64,000 bases of DNA, from the NCBI GenBank assembly GCA_039030175.1, contig JBCCER010000002.1:1-64000 (forward strand), in the 5' to 3' direction. Under the pieces are notes generated by a model, which ran no database searches, was not told where the DNA came from, and saw only the letters and a program-made list of their open reading frames with translations. Positions 8,963-18,211 of this stretch are shown here, one piece after another; position 1 is the stretch's first letter, and every line of letters starts with the position of its first letter. The position numbers and the translations under genes are program-made. The DNA comes from JANQGH01 sp039030175 (lineage in GTDB: Bacteria > Pseudomonadota > Alphaproteobacteria > DSM-16000 > Inquilinaceae).

Positions 8963-10153
8963 ATGGCCACGCTGAGAATGGACCGGGTTGCAAAGTCTTA
9001 CGGCCCCGTGCTTGCGATCTCCAACGTGTCGATTCAAGTCGATGAGGGCGAATTTCTGGTCTTAGTCGGGCCGTCTGGCTGCGGAAAGTCGACGCTGCTG
9101 CGCATGATCGCGGGTTTGGAGACGCTGACGGAAGGGAGAGTCTTTCTGGGCGATAAGGACGTATCAAACGTAGACCCAAAGCTGCGTGACATAGCCATGG
9201 TCTTCCAGAACTATGCGTTGTATCCCCATATGACGGTCTACGAGAACATGGCGTTCGGGCTGCAGCAACGGAAGGTTCCGAAGGCCGAGATCAAAGAGAA
9301 AGTTGAAGAAGTCGCCCGTATTCTTGACCTAACTGGCCTGACAGAGCGCAAGCCAGGTGCACTGTCCGGTGGGCAGCGGCAGCGCGTTGCGATGGGGCGC
9401 GCCATCGTTCGCAATCCTGCGATGTATCTGATGGACGAGCCACTGTCGAATTTGGACGCCAAGCTGCGAGTGCAGATGCGTGCCGAATTGAAGCTTCTGC
9501 GCGCCAAGATGGGGGTGACGACTGTCTATGTGACTCATGACCAGGTTGAGGCGATGACGCTGGGCGACAAGGTCGCGGTCCTGAAGCCGATCGAGCGGCC
9601 AGAAGAGTCAAACCTTCAGCAAATCGACTCGCCGCATGACCTTTACCTGCATCCAGCGAATATGTTCGTCGCCGGGTTCATCGGGTCGCCGGCGATGAAT
9701 TTTCTCTATGCCGACATCGTGCAGGTGGGCGAGGGATTAGGGGCGCGCATCGCCGATATGTCGAGCGTGGTTGAGCTGTCGCGCGCCCGAGACTTCGATA
9801 CTTTCCCGGTCGAAAAGTATCTCGGGAGGCGCATAGTCTTGGGCATACGGCCGGAGTTCTTTTCTCTTAGCGACGGGTCGGCCGATCAGAGCGCGTCACG
9901 GCTGACGGCCAACATTCTTGTGTCAGAACTTGTCGGCCCGGACGCCTATCTGCATTTCGATCTGCCAACGCCGGAGGTTGATATGGGTACCGACTTGGTC
10001 TTCGAACGTCAGGAGACCGGGCAAACCGCGTCGCGCTTCACCGCACGGGTAGCGTCGGAGTCGCTGCCCAAGGAGGTGGGCGAAGTCGATCTGGTGATCG
10101 ACGCCGCGAAGATCCATTTTTTCGATCCGGAAACGACATTGGCTATCGCTTGA
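8963..10153 (+). CDS. ABC sugar importer ATPase, UgpC/MsmK type (cluster 1)
   Basis: 396 residues. Walker A GPSGCGKST at 36-44, Q-loop Gln82 (VFQNYALYPH), signature LSGGQ at 134-138, Walker B ending Asp158-Glu159 and switch His192 are all canonical. The C-terminal 150 residues form the TOBE/OB regulatory part seen in the MalK subfamily. It powers the cluster 1 importer as a homodimer on the inner face of the membrane. It begins 11 nt after the oxidoreductase stop. Confidence 0.94.
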   Translation: MATLRMDRVAKSYGPVLAISNVSIQVDEGEFLVLVGPSGCGKSTLLRMIAGLETLTEGRVFLGDKDVSNVDPKLRDIAMVFQNYALYPHMTVYENMAFGLQQRKVPKAEIKEKVEEVARILDLTGLTERKPGALSGGQRQRVAMGRAIVRNPAMYLMDEPLSNLDAKLRVQMRAELKLLRAKMGVTTVYVTHDQVEAMTLGDKVAVLKPIERPEESNLQQIDSPHDLYLHPANMFVAGFIGSPAMNFLYADIVQVGEGLGARIADMSSVVELSRARDFDTFPVEKYLGRRIVLGIRPEFFSLSDGSADQSASRLTANILVSELVGPDAYLHFDLPTPEVDMGTDLVFERQETGQTASRFTARVASESLPKEVGEVDLVIDAAKIHFFDPETTLAIA

Positions 10154-10181
10154 CGCCGCGCCCACGAAAATGCCCGTAACA

Positions 10182-10440
10182 TCAAATCCGGACTGGGAAT
10201 GGGGGAGAATGCTCTTCGGGGTCTTGTCCTCGGATCGCTCGACCGCCATCGATTGGCATCACAATTCCCGTCACATCGGATGCATCGCCGGCCAAGGCTA
10301 CGATCCGGCTGTCTCCGGCGCCCGATCGATGGAGGCGGAGACATCGTCTAACAGCGCGAAGTCGCATGCTGCTTGCGCGAGTGTCTCTGCAATCACTATG
10401 TCGATATCGCAGCCGGCGCCTGTGGCGACGGCGGAATTCC
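10182..10440 (-). pseudogene. Remnant of an SDR dehydrogenase gene (internally deleted, frameshifted)
   Basis: Reading the minus strand, bases about 10432-10327 encode AVATGAGCDIDIVIAETLAQ and an ALLDDVSAS segment, recognisable as the first beta-alpha-beta unit of an SDR (normal loop TGAGSGIG). In another frame, bases about 10304-10232 encode ALAGDASDVTGIVMPIDGG, the SDR C-terminal signature. An intact SDR needs about 750 bases; here the two ends are about 20 bases apart, so the middle is lost and the glycines of the NAD loop are mutated. I call it a decayed gene. It fills most of the 310-base gap between the ATPase and RidA. Confidence 0.7.
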
Positions 10441-10463
10441 TCCCGCCGCTCGTTAGGTGCCTG

Positions 10464-10865
10464 TCACTTCTTGGCGGGGTTGAAGGCCACGCAGTCCATT
10501 TCAATGCGGCAATCGACCATCATGCGCGCCTGGACACAGGCCCGCGCCGGCGGATGCTCCGAAAAGTAAGAGCGATAGACACCGTTGAACGACCAAAAGT
10601 CGCGCGGGTCGTCCAGCCAGACTCCGACTCGAACGATGTGCTCCAGGCCGTAGCCGGCCTCGTCCAAAATGCCGATGACGTTCTGAATGGTCAGGTGAGC
10701 CTCGTCGACGATCGATCCGTGGACGATCTCGCCGTCCTTCATCGGCACTTGGCCCGAAACATATAGCCAGCCGTCCGCCTCCACGGCCCGGGCAAAGGGC
10801 AGTTGCTGGCCCCCGGCGCCCGACTTGCTGGCGCCGTAACGCTTGATAGACTGAGTGTCCGCCAT
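10464..10865 (-). CDS. RidA/YjgF-family protein
   Basis: 133 residues, the usual single-domain size. GWLYVSGQVPM (about 30-40) and the C-terminal ARACVQARMMVDCRIEMDCVAF, with the conserved Arg of the active cleft, match RidA. Members hydrolyse reactive enamine/imine intermediates, or act on related aminoacrylate-like compounds, in the cytoplasm. It is transcribed away from the NTF2-like and M81 peptidase genes, with about 120 bases between starts. Specificity within the superfamily is not visible. Confidence 0.88.
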   Translation of the reverse strand: MADTQSIKRYGASKSGAGGQQLPFARAVEADGWLYVSGQVPMKDGEIVHGSIVDEAHLTIQNVIGILDEAGYGLEHIVRVGVWLDDPRDFWSFNGVYRSYFSEHPPARACVQARMMVDCRIEMDCVAFNPAKK

Positions 10866-10984
10866 ATCAGATTTTCCTTCGGTGCTTCATTTAGGGAAAG
10901 AACTTTTGTCGGCCGGGTTGACCGAACGGAACGCTAGGCGTGACTATCGGGCGCACACGACAGAAAGTAAAACTGGATTCGACA

Positions 10985-11476
10985 ATGACTGCCGAGCAGC
11001 GAGCCCCTGAGGTGAACCCATTTCCCGACGACGACGAGGATCGCCGGGCCATCTGGGAGATGTTGGTGACGCGGGATATCGATGCCTTTATTGCTGCGGA
11101 CTGGATGGCCGTCGATGGGGACTTCGACCGCCCATGCTTCCTGGGGATTAACGCCGGCAGGAACGCCAATCCGGACGACTGGAAGCTGGCCTTTCCGTCG
11201 CTTGAGGATTATCGCGACGAGTGGTTGCGACAAGCGAACGAGTTTGCCGCGCAATCCTTTGCCGAGGATACGCGAGCCGCGATCTTCCGGGCGACCAAGC
11301 TGACCGACATCGAGATTCGAGGTGACCAGGCACTTGCGCACAAGAAGTTTGATGGAATCGTCAGGCGGTCGGATGGCGGCACCGAAACGCTGAACTGGCA
11401 GACGGTCTATTATTGCCGCAAGCGGGACAATCGCTGGCTCATTTCCGGGTTCACCGGCTATCTGCCTCACCGTTAA
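10985..11476 (+). CDS. NTF2-like (SnoaL-type) fold protein
   Basis: 163 residues from ATG 10985; an in-frame GTG at 10940 would add 15 residues, and neither start has a strong ribosome site. The helix EDRRAIWEMLVTRDIDAFIAAD followed by a beta-rich C-terminal half ending in NRWLISGFTGYLP is the arrangement of NTF2-like ketosteroid-isomerase or ring-hydroxylating beta-subunit folds. Its stop overlaps the ATG of the next gene (TAATG), so the two are translationally coupled and probably work on the same compound. Function unknown. Confidence 0.6.
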   Translation: MTAEQRAPEVNPFPDDDEDRRAIWEMLVTRDIDAFIAADWMAVDGDFDRPCFLGINAGRNANPDDWKLAFPSLEDYRDEWLRQANEFAAQSFAEDTRAAIFRATKLTDIEIRGDQALAHKKFDGIVRRSDGGTETLNWQTVYYCRKRDNRWLISGFTGYLPHR

Positions 11477-12936
11477 TGAAGCGCGTCTTCTCAGCGGTGT
11501 TGGCGACAGAGACCAACACGTTTTCGCCAATCCATGTCGATCGCCGGGCATTCGAAGCGTCTCTTTACGCTCTGCCGGGTGAGCATCCCGAGAGCCCGAC
11601 ATTGTGCTCGGCCGTAATCCCCGTCGGCCGGGAGCGCGCGGCCCAATGGCAATGGGAGTTTGTTGAAGGAACCGCAGCTTGGGCCGATCCGGCTGGACCG
11701 GTCAATCGGCTGGCCTATGAGGGGCTGCGCGACGAGATACTCGCCCAGCTAAGGGAAAGCCTGCCCTTGGACGCCGTGATCCTCGGCCTTCATGGCGCCA
11801 TGGTGGCGGACGGATACGACGACCCCGAGGGCGATCTGCTGGCGCGTGTGCGCGCGATCGTGGGCGACGACGTCTTGGTTTGCGCAACACTCGATCCGCA
11901 CAGTCATCTGACGCGCAAACGTCGTGAGGCAGCCGATTACCTCGTCGCCTTCAAAGAGTTCCCTCACACCGATTTCGTCGATTGTGCGGTCAATGCGATG
12001 TCGATCGCCCAGGCGGCGCTGCAGGGCAGCGTCAAGCCGGTCATGTCCACATTCGATTGCCGGATGATCGACATCTACCCGACCACCCAGGAACCGATGC
12101 GGTCGTTCGTCGATCGGCTCAAGGCGCTTGAGCAGGCCGATCCGGAGATCTTGTCGATCTCCGTGATTCACGGGTTCCTGGCAGGGGATGTCCCGGAAAT
12201 GGGCACCCAGATCATCGTGGTGACCGATGACAACCCGCAAAAGGGCGACGCCTTGGCGCGGGAGCTGGGTATGGATCTGTTTGCCCTTCGCGGAACGTGC
12301 ATCATGCCGCTTGCGGATGTGGACGAGGCGGTTGCCCGGGCCATGAGCGCGAAAGAGGGCCCCGTCGTCGTGGCCGACGTTTGGGATAACCCAGGCGGTG
12401 GAACGCCGGGCGACGCGACCGTTTTGCTCGCAGCTTTTTTGAAGGCCGGAGCCACCAATATCGCGTTCGGCACCATCTGGGACCCGGTCGCGGTATCCCT
12501 CTGTTTTGCCGCAGGCGAGGGGGCGGAAATCGCGCTTCGGTTTGGCGGTAAGTCGGTGGCCGGCGGTGGCCAGCCGATCGACAGGGTCGTTACCGTTCAG
12601 AAGCTGATCCCGGATGCACAGCAGGAGTTCGGCGACAGCCTCGTCCCGGTTGGCGACACGGCGGTGATCAAGTTCGATGGCGTCGAAGTAATCTTAAACT
12701 CAACGCGAGCGCAGGCCTTCGACACCAGCCTATTTGAAACGGCCGGTATTCCGCCTCAGCGACGCAAGATCCTGGTGGTCAAATCCACCAATCACTTCTA
12801 CGCATCATTTTCGAAAATTGCCTCCGAGATCATCTATTGCTCTGCGGGCGACATGTATCCCAACGACGCGAAAAAGACCCTCTACCGAAAAGCCAGATCA
12901 GACATCTGGCCGCGAAATGATAACCCGCATGGGTGA
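11476..12936 (+). CDS. M81-family metallopeptidase (MlrC-like)
   Basis: 486 residues from ATG 11476, which shares one base with the previous stop. The N-terminus VFSAVLATETNTFSP, the ILGLHGAMVA segment near residue 100, and DPHSHL near 140 are typical of the microcystin-degrading MlrC/M81 family, with His and Asp residues expected to hold zinc. Characterised members cleave the linear microcystin tetrapeptide; most relatives in non-degraders act on unknown small peptides or amides. The partner NTF2-like gene and nearby RidA suggest small-molecule catabolism rather than toxin degradation. Length is normal for the family. Confidence 0.88.
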   Translation: MKRVFSAVLATETNTFSPIHVDRRAFEASLYALPGEHPESPTLCSAVIPVGRERAAQWQWEFVEGTAAWADPAGPVNRLAYEGLRDEILAQLRESLPLDAVILGLHGAMVADGYDDPEGDLLARVRAIVGDDVLVCATLDPHSHLTRKRREAADYLVAFKEFPHTDFVDCAVNAMSIAQAALQGSVKPVMSTFDCRMIDIYPTTQEPMRSFVDRLKALEQADPEILSISVIHGFLAGDVPEMGTQIIVVTDDNPQKGDALARELGMDLFALRGTCIMPLADVDEAVARAMSAKEGPVVVADVWDNPGGGTPGDATVLLAAFLKAGATNIAFGTIWDPVAVSLCFAAGEGAEIALRFGGKSVAGGGQPIDRVVTVQKLIPDAQQEFGDSLVPVGDTAVIKFDGVEVILNSTRAQAFDTSLFETAGIPPQRRKILVVKSTNHFYASFSKIASEIIYCSAGDMYPNDAKKTLYRKARSDIWPRNDNPHG

Positions 12937-12970
12937 CGGCTGTCCCGTTGCGCTTTGTCAAACAGGGCCG

Positions 12971-13627
12971 TCAAATTCCCATGGCTCGCTGGATCGCCTT
13001 GTCGAGATGATCGCCCAGGGCGATTCTGGCTCCCTCCACATCGCCTGAGATTAGCGCGTCGATGATGCGAAGATGCTCCGTGAAGGTGACCCTCACGTAG
13101 CTAGCCGTTGCCATATGCCGGTCCAGCCGGATCAGCATGATCCGCTCATGATTGGTGTGATAGATCGTGTCGATGATTGGGTTTGACAGCGAGCCGACCA
13201 TCTTCTTGTGAAGCCCGATATCGATCTCGCTTGCTTCGTCGAAAAGCGCCATTGGATCGGCGACCTGACCATTGGCCCTTTCAAGAATGGCGAGATGAAC
13301 GTCCCGTTCGCGCAATAGTTCGTCGCGGCTGCAATGTTCTGCAAACTTCACCAGTGCGGGTTCTTCGATGATCCGTCGCAGTTGGTAGGTGTTTCGGACT
13401 AGTTCGAGATCGGGTTTGCTGATCCGGATGCCGCTACGCGGCAGGATGGTAACGAAGCCCTCGGTCTCTAATATTTTCAGGGCATTGCGCAGTGGGCTGA
13501 CGGACACCGCGAGCAGATCGGCAAGCTCAGACTGGGACGACGTCACACCTGGGGTGATTTGCCGGCTCAATAAGCCTCTTTTGAATTTGTCGTAGGCCTC
13601 TCCAGTCAGCCCTTTCGACGGTTGCAT
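12971..13627 (-). CDS. GntR-family regulator with FCD domain
   Basis: 218 residues from ATG 13627, picked because GGAG lies 6 nt upstream; an in-frame TTG at 13639 is weaker. The winged helix at about 10-75 (SQSELADLLAVSVSPLRNALKILETEGFV) is followed by a helical FCD effector domain with the Asp and His metal ligands expected around DIGLHKKM and FTEHLRIIDAL. It is divergent from the cluster 2 binding-protein gene, so it probably controls that importer. CAATTCAATTG at 13739-13749 in the shared region has 5-bp inverted arms and is a possible site, but weakly supported. Confidence 0.88.
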   Translation of the reverse strand: MQPSKGLTGEAYDKFKRGLLSRQITPGVTSSQSELADLLAVSVSPLRNALKILETEGFVTILPRSGIRISKPDLELVRNTYQLRRIIEEPALVKFAEHCSRDELLRERDVHLAILERANGQVADPMALFDEASEIDIGLHKKMVGSLSNPIIDTIYHTNHERIMLIRLDRHMATASYVRVTFTEHLRIIDALISGDVEGARIALGDHLDKAIQRAMGI

Positions 13628-13821
13628 GCGAGTCTCCAATTATCTCTGACGTTTGCCAGGGTTTCGTTGCCGTCCGGCACCTCGAACCGATGCCGCATAT
13701 GGCCGGCACTACTATCAAATCAAACGCTGAATGCACGACAATTCAATTGACTGAGACTTTAAACATCAGTATTGAAATTTCACAAGAGAGAATAAGAACT
13801 CTAACCAATGGGGGGAAGAAC

Positions 13822-15075
13822 ATGACCATCAAGACGGATCTTTCGCGCCGGCAACTGCTTGCGACTGGGGGTGCGGTTGGCGCGCTTGGCCTAACGGGAC
13901 TTCCGCGACAAGCCTTTGCGGATACTGACATCACCTACTGGCATCATTTCACCAGCCAGTCGGAGTTCGCGGGTCTTGCCGGGATCATGGAGGATTTCCA
14001 CGCCGCCAATCCCGAAATCAACATCCTGCAGGAGAATATTCCGAACGCCGAATACATGGCTATGTTCACCTCGGCCGTGATTGCCGACAGTCGGGCGGAT
14101 ACCTGCATGGTGACGTCGGACCGACTGCCCGACATGGTCGCCCTCAATGGCTTGGTTGACCTTTCGGACCGCATCAATGGATGGGACAAACGCCAATTCT
14201 ATTCAGACGCGGCGTGGGACGGCATTACGTTCGACGGTCAGATCTACGGCGTTCCGGCCTTCAGCTTCGTCAACTGGATGTATTACCGCAAGGACTGGCT
14301 GGAAGAAGCCGGTCTTGAGCCGCCGGATACGTTCGAAGAGTTTCTGGAAGCAGCCATAGCAATCACCGATCCGGATCGCGGCCGTTACGGCTTCGGCCTG
14401 CGCGGTGGCGATGGCGGGCAGGGCATGATCCAGGACGTGTTCGATTCCTATAATGCTTTCGAGTACGACAACGGTTCCATCAGCATCAATGTTCCCAACG
14501 CAGTCGAAGCCGTCAGTTTCTATGCTGGGCTGTTGACCGATCATGGTGTTGTGCAGCCAAGCGCGCCGGGCGATTCCTACCGGCAGATCATGGAAGGTTT
14601 CCGTACCGGGCAGACCGGCATGATCTGGCACCATACCGGGTCGTTGGCGGAGATCTCGGATGCGCTCTCAACCGACGAGTTCGGTACCGCGATGCGCCCA
14701 TCCGGCCCAGCCGGCCGCATTGCCAGGGTCAGCTATCTCTACAACGGGATTATGAGCCCGCGCGTAGCCGACGATGGTTGGAAGTGGATCGCCCATTGGG
14801 GCGACGTCGATGCTGCCATCACCATGTTGGAGGCAACAGGTTACTTCCCGGCGACATCGGAGGTTGCGACCGATCCAAGGATCACGTCCAACCAGCTCTA
14901 CGAGGCCGCCGTGCAGTCGCTTGAGGTTGGCGTGCCGTTGCCAAAGATCGTTGGCTTGGCCGGCTGGATGCGCACCTCAATGCTGCCGGAGTTCCAACGC
15001 GTTCTCGTCGGCGATTCAACCCCCGAACAGGCGGTTGACGCGATGGCGCAAACGCTGGATCGGGAAGTCAACTAG
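13822..15075 (+). CDS. ABC transporter sugar-binding protein (cluster 2), Tat-exported
   Basis: 417 residues from ATG 13822, preceded by a GGGGGAAGAA ribosome site. The signal has LSRRQLLATGG (residues 7-17), a hydrophobic stretch and AFA-D cleavage at about residue 33; the longer frame from 13690 would spoil it. The mature protein is a family 1 solute-binding protein, with the conserved GVPAFSFVNWMYYRKDWLEE segment in the N-lobe. It delivers a carbohydrate or sugar acid to the permeases encoded after the enolase-superfamily gene. Confidence 0.92.
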   Translation: MTIKTDLSRRQLLATGGAVGALGLTGLPRQAFADTDITYWHHFTSQSEFAGLAGIMEDFHAANPEINILQENIPNAEYMAMFTSAVIADSRADTCMVTSDRLPDMVALNGLVDLSDRINGWDKRQFYSDAAWDGITFDGQIYGVPAFSFVNWMYYRKDWLEEAGLEPPDTFEEFLEAAIAITDPDRGRYGFGLRGGDGGQGMIQDVFDSYNAFEYDNGSISINVPNAVEAVSFYAGLLTDHGVVQPSAPGDSYRQIMEGFRTGQTGMIWHHTGSLAEISDALSTDEFGTAMRPSGPAGRIARVSYLYNGIMSPRVADDGWKWIAHWGDVDAAITMLEATGYFPATSEVATDPRITSNQLYEAAVQSLEVGVPLPKIVGLAGWMRTSMLPEFQRVLVGDSTPEQAVDAMAQTLDREVN

Positions 15076-15092
15076 GCGGCGCCTCAACCGCC

Positions 15093-15159
15093 GCCGCCAT
15101 CGCACCTCCCCGATGGCGGCTGATCCCGCCTTCCCACCCTCGTCGATAGGGTGGGAAGG
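15093..15159 (+). terminator. Two tandem hairpins after binding-protein gene (cluster 2)
   Basis: GCCGCCATCG / CGATGGCGGC (15093-15102 with 15111-15120, 8-nt loop) and CCTTCCCACCCT / AGGGTGGGAAGG (15129-15140 with 15148-15159, 7-nt loop) are both perfect stems. They fill the gap between the binding-protein stop and the next gene. No U-tract follows the second, so partial termination or 3'-end protection of the binding-protein mRNA is the likely role. Confidence 0.7.
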
Positions 15160-15237
15160 AAGGGGACCTACAAAATCTTCTTCTAGGCGACGGGTCACGC
15201 CGACCAACTCATAGTCTCGGCCAAAAAGGGACGTTCC

Positions 15238-16347
15238 GTGGAAATCACCGACATCAAATGCTACGTCCTGGAAGAGCCGCATCCATTGCCGCATTTCCGG
15301 TGGCGCGAGGGACTTCCCGGCAGTGGCGACGGCACCCCGCATGACGAATTGGTGCGGACTGCTGTTCTGCGCATGGACACGGATGAGGGGATTACCGGCT
15401 GGTGGCACGAGGGAAGGCGCGGCGACATGGTCGCGGACCTTGTGCGCCGCAGATTCAAGCCGCTGATCGGACAGAACCCGCTGCTCACGGAAGAGCTATG
15501 GCGAATGGTTTGGGAGATCGACCGGGTAGAGGAAATCCATATGGGTTTCCTAGGGCTCGTCGATTTGCTGGCCTGGGATATCAAATCGAAGAAGGCCGGC
15601 ATGCCTGTTTACCAGCTGCTCGGCGGGATCGATCCAAAGGTCCCGGCCTATGCCTCCACAGTCACGTGGGACACGATGGGCGAGTATGAGCGCTACATTA
15701 AGGACTGCATGAATGAGGGCTTTTTTGCCTTCAAGCTCCACGCCTGGGGCGATCCGAAAATGGATGCCGAACTCAGCGCCAATCTGCGTAAGTGGACAGG
15801 CCCGGACGCCGACCTCATGTTCGATGCCTCAGCGGGTTGGGACTTGATCACTTCATTGGAGTTCGGACGGGCGCTTCAGGATCAAGGGTTCCTTTGGTAC
15901 GAGGAGCCGATGCGCGAATTCGATCTTGTGAGCTATGCCAAACTCTGCGCCGACCTTTCGATCCCGGTGCTTGCTGCTGAAACACCGGATGGATGTCATT
16001 GGAACGCCGCGACATGGATCGAGATGCGGGCGCTCGACATGATGCGCACCAGCACGCACTACAAGGGCGGATTAACCGGCGGCGTCAAAGTCGCCCATTT
16101 GGCTGAGTCCTTTGGTATGCGAGCCGAGGTGCATGGCGGCGGTTACGGGAATGGACATCTGTGTGCCGCCATACCGAACAATACCTACTACGAGCAACTG
16201 GTCTATGATGGCGACCATATCAGGGGCCTAAGAACACAGGAGCATCTGCCGATCATTGATGGTTATGTCACGATCCCTGACACGCCAGGGCTAGGCTATG
16301 AGCCCGACGCCAAATGGCTCGAAAAGAATGCCGTGGCAATCGTCTGA
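15238..16347 (+). CDS. Enolase-superfamily (mandelate racemase/muconate lactonizing type) enzyme
   Basis: 369 residues from GTG 15238, with AAGGGA correctly placed upstream. The metal ligands of the superfamily are visible: Asp196 (MFDAS), Glu222 (YEEP) and Glu248 (AAETPDG). The general bases appear as Lys166-x-His168 (FKLHAWG) on one face and His299 (AEVHGGG) on the other; mandelate racemase subgroup members usually have Lys-x-Lys. It should abstract the proton alpha to a carboxylate, hence dehydrate or epimerise a sugar acid. Its position inside importer cluster 2 suggests that the transported ligand is an acid sugar. Confidence 0.87.
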   Translation: MEITDIKCYVLEEPHPLPHFRWREGLPGSGDGTPHDELVRTAVLRMDTDEGITGWWHEGRRGDMVADLVRRRFKPLIGQNPLLTEELWRMVWEIDRVEEIHMGFLGLVDLLAWDIKSKKAGMPVYQLLGGIDPKVPAYASTVTWDTMGEYERYIKDCMNEGFFAFKLHAWGDPKMDAELSANLRKWTGPDADLMFDASAGWDLITSLEFGRALQDQGFLWYEEPMREFDLVSYAKLCADLSIPVLAAETPDGCHWNAATWIEMRALDMMRTSTHYKGGLTGGVKVAHLAESFGMRAEVHGGGYGNGHLCAAIPNNTYYEQLVYDGDHIRGLRTQEHLPIIDGYVTIPDTPGLGYEPDAKWLEKNAVAIV

Positions 16348-16363
16348 TTAAGGTCCAGGTGCC

Positions 16364-17320
16364 ATGAGCATCAATTCGGACTCGGCGCGGCGGGGTGTGG
16401 AGCAGTTACCCCGGAAGATTTGGCATCCAGGTTGGCTGCTCGGACAGCTTTCTGAGCACCGGCAGTGGGCTTACTTCCTGATCGTCCCAAGCATTCTGTT
16501 CATCTTCGCGATCATCATCTATCCGACGGCGAACGGCATTTTGCTCAGCTTCCGCGAGATGCGACTGACGCGACCCGATCTTGGGACTGACTATATCGGC
16601 TTGCGCCACTATGCGGACATGCTGTCGGACCCGATTTTCTGGGTCGCGCTTTTCAACACTGTCAAATGGGCCGTCATGGCCGTGCTGCTGGAATTCCTAC
16701 TCGGATTCGCTGCGGCGCTGACGCTCAATCGCGATCTCCCCGGTATGCGGATTATCGCAGTCTTGATCCTGCTACCCTGGTTTCTGCCGAACGTGGTTGC
16801 CGGCAACATCTGGGCGCTGATGCTCGACCCCAGGCTGGGCGTGATCAATGAGGTCCTTGTGTCGCTGGGAATCCTTTCCGAAGGCGTGGCCTGGTTTGCC
16901 GATCCTGACACGGCGCTGTTGGCAGCGGTTCTGGTCGAAGCATGGCACGGCTACCCGTTTTTCGCACTATTATTTCTAGCCGCCCTCAAGGGCATTCCGA
17001 AGGATCTGTACAAAGCGGCTGCCGTCGACGGGGCAGGGGCCATGCAGTCGTTCTGGCAGATCACATTGCCGGCCATGAAAATGGTGATAGCGGCCGTGAT
17101 CATCCTGCGCGTGATCGGACTCGTGAACTCTCCCGAACTGCTGCTGATCCTTACCGGCGGCGGTCCGGGCAATTCAACCCAAGTGCTGTCCTTGTACGCC
17201 TTCCAAACCGCCTATCTGCGGTTCGATTTCGGCTATGCGGGCGCGTTGTCGGTCGTGATGTTCTTCATCTTGATGCTGTTCTGCGTGGTCTATCTGCGCC
17301 TTGCACGCATCACCCGTTAG
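16364..17320 (+). CDS. ABC sugar permease, MalF type (cluster 2)
   Basis: 318 residues. After a 45-residue cytoplasmic leader come six membrane helices (first at about YFLIVPSILFIFAIIIYP). The EAA-type coupling loop reads YKAAAVDGAGAMQSFWQITL near residues 222-241. It follows the enolase-superfamily gene by 16 nt. It forms the channel with the product of the next gene. Confidence 0.92.
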   Translation: MSINSDSARRGVEQLPRKIWHPGWLLGQLSEHRQWAYFLIVPSILFIFAIIIYPTANGILLSFREMRLTRPDLGTDYIGLRHYADMLSDPIFWVALFNTVKWAVMAVLLEFLLGFAAALTLNRDLPGMRIIAVLILLPWFLPNVVAGNIWALMLDPRLGVINEVLVSLGILSEGVAWFADPDTALLAAVLVEAWHGYPFFALLFLAALKGIPKDLYKAAAVDGAGAMQSFWQITLPAMKMVIAAVIILRVIGLVNSPELLLILTGGGPGNSTQVLSLYAFQTAYLRFDFGYAGALSVVMFFILMLFCVVYLRLARITR

Positions 17321-17334
17321 CAGGCGAGGGCCCG

Positions 17335-18177
17335 ATGGCGAGCTTGAGACGAACAAACAGGCTGAAGACCATAGGCACCTATGCCGTGGCGGGTTTCTTT
17401 CTGTTCTTCGGCTTGGCACCGATCGTTTGGCTGATCATCACCTCGTTCAAGCCGGAAGACGAGATCGTCAGCCGGACGCTGACCTACTATCCGCATAACC
17501 CCATCATCACCAACTACATCGATATCTGGAACCAGTCCGCGTTCCCGACGTTGATGATGAACAGCTTCATCACCACGACGATGACCGTGGTGATTTGCGT
17601 GTTGATCGGTACGTTGGCTGCCTATAGCTTTTCGCAGTACCGGTTCCCGGGCAAACACGCGCTGCTGGTTTTCTATCTTGTCGTGCGCATGTTCCCGGCG
17701 GTCCTGATGATTATCCCGCTGTTCCTGATCTTGCGCACGTTCGGCTTGCTGGACAGCCATCTAGGACTTGCGCTCGCCTATACCAGTTTTCTGATGCCCC
17801 TGTTCATTTGGATGATGAAGGGCTTCTTCGACACTGTTCCGGTCGAATTGGAGAAAGCGGCCAGGATCGACGGTTGTACGCGCATCGGCGCCTTGATCCG
17901 CGTTGTCATGCCGCTGGTGCGAAATGGGCTGGCTGCAACAGCTATCTTCGTCGCGATCGCGGCCTGGAACGAGTACATGTTCGCCTTGATGCTGACGACC
18001 AGTTCCGGTTCGAGAACGTGGCCGGTCGGCCTGCAGCTCATGATCGGCGAGTTTCAGCTTCCCTGGGGGCTTTTGGCCGCCGGAGGGATCATCAGCATCA
18101 TCCCTGTCGTCATTCTGTTTGCACTGGTGCAACAGACAATGGTCAGAGGCCTGACGGCGGGGGCAGTAAAGGGATGA
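17335..18177 (+). CDS. ABC sugar permease, MalG type (cluster 2)
   Basis: 280 residues from ATG 17335 with an AGGG ribosome site; an in-frame start at 16942 would lie deep inside the preceding permease. Six helices are predicted, the EAA loop is EKAARIDGCTRIGALIRVVM and the tail is VRGLTAGAVKG. It pairs with the preceding permease, 14 nt away. Confidence 0.92.
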   Translation: MASLRRTNRLKTIGTYAVAGFFLFFGLAPIVWLIITSFKPEDEIVSRTLTYYPHNPIITNYIDIWNQSAFPTLMMNSFITTTMTVVICVLIGTLAAYSFSQYRFPGKHALLVFYLVVRMFPAVLMIIPLFLILRTFGLLDSHLGLALAYTSFLMPLFIWMMKGFFDTVPVELEKAARIDGCTRIGALIRVVMPLVRNGLAATAIFVAIAAWNEYMFALMLTTSSGSRTWPVGLQLMIGEFQLPWGLLAAGGIISIIPVVILFALVQQTMVRGLTAGAVKG

Positions 18178-18211
18178 CCGGGTCGTTGTCCACAGTCGCG
18201 GAGGGCTGTTC

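Noticed and set aside
10170..10766. 198-codon plus-strand frame
   Set aside because: It covers the SDR remnant and RidA in antisense; RidA is clearly the real gene there.
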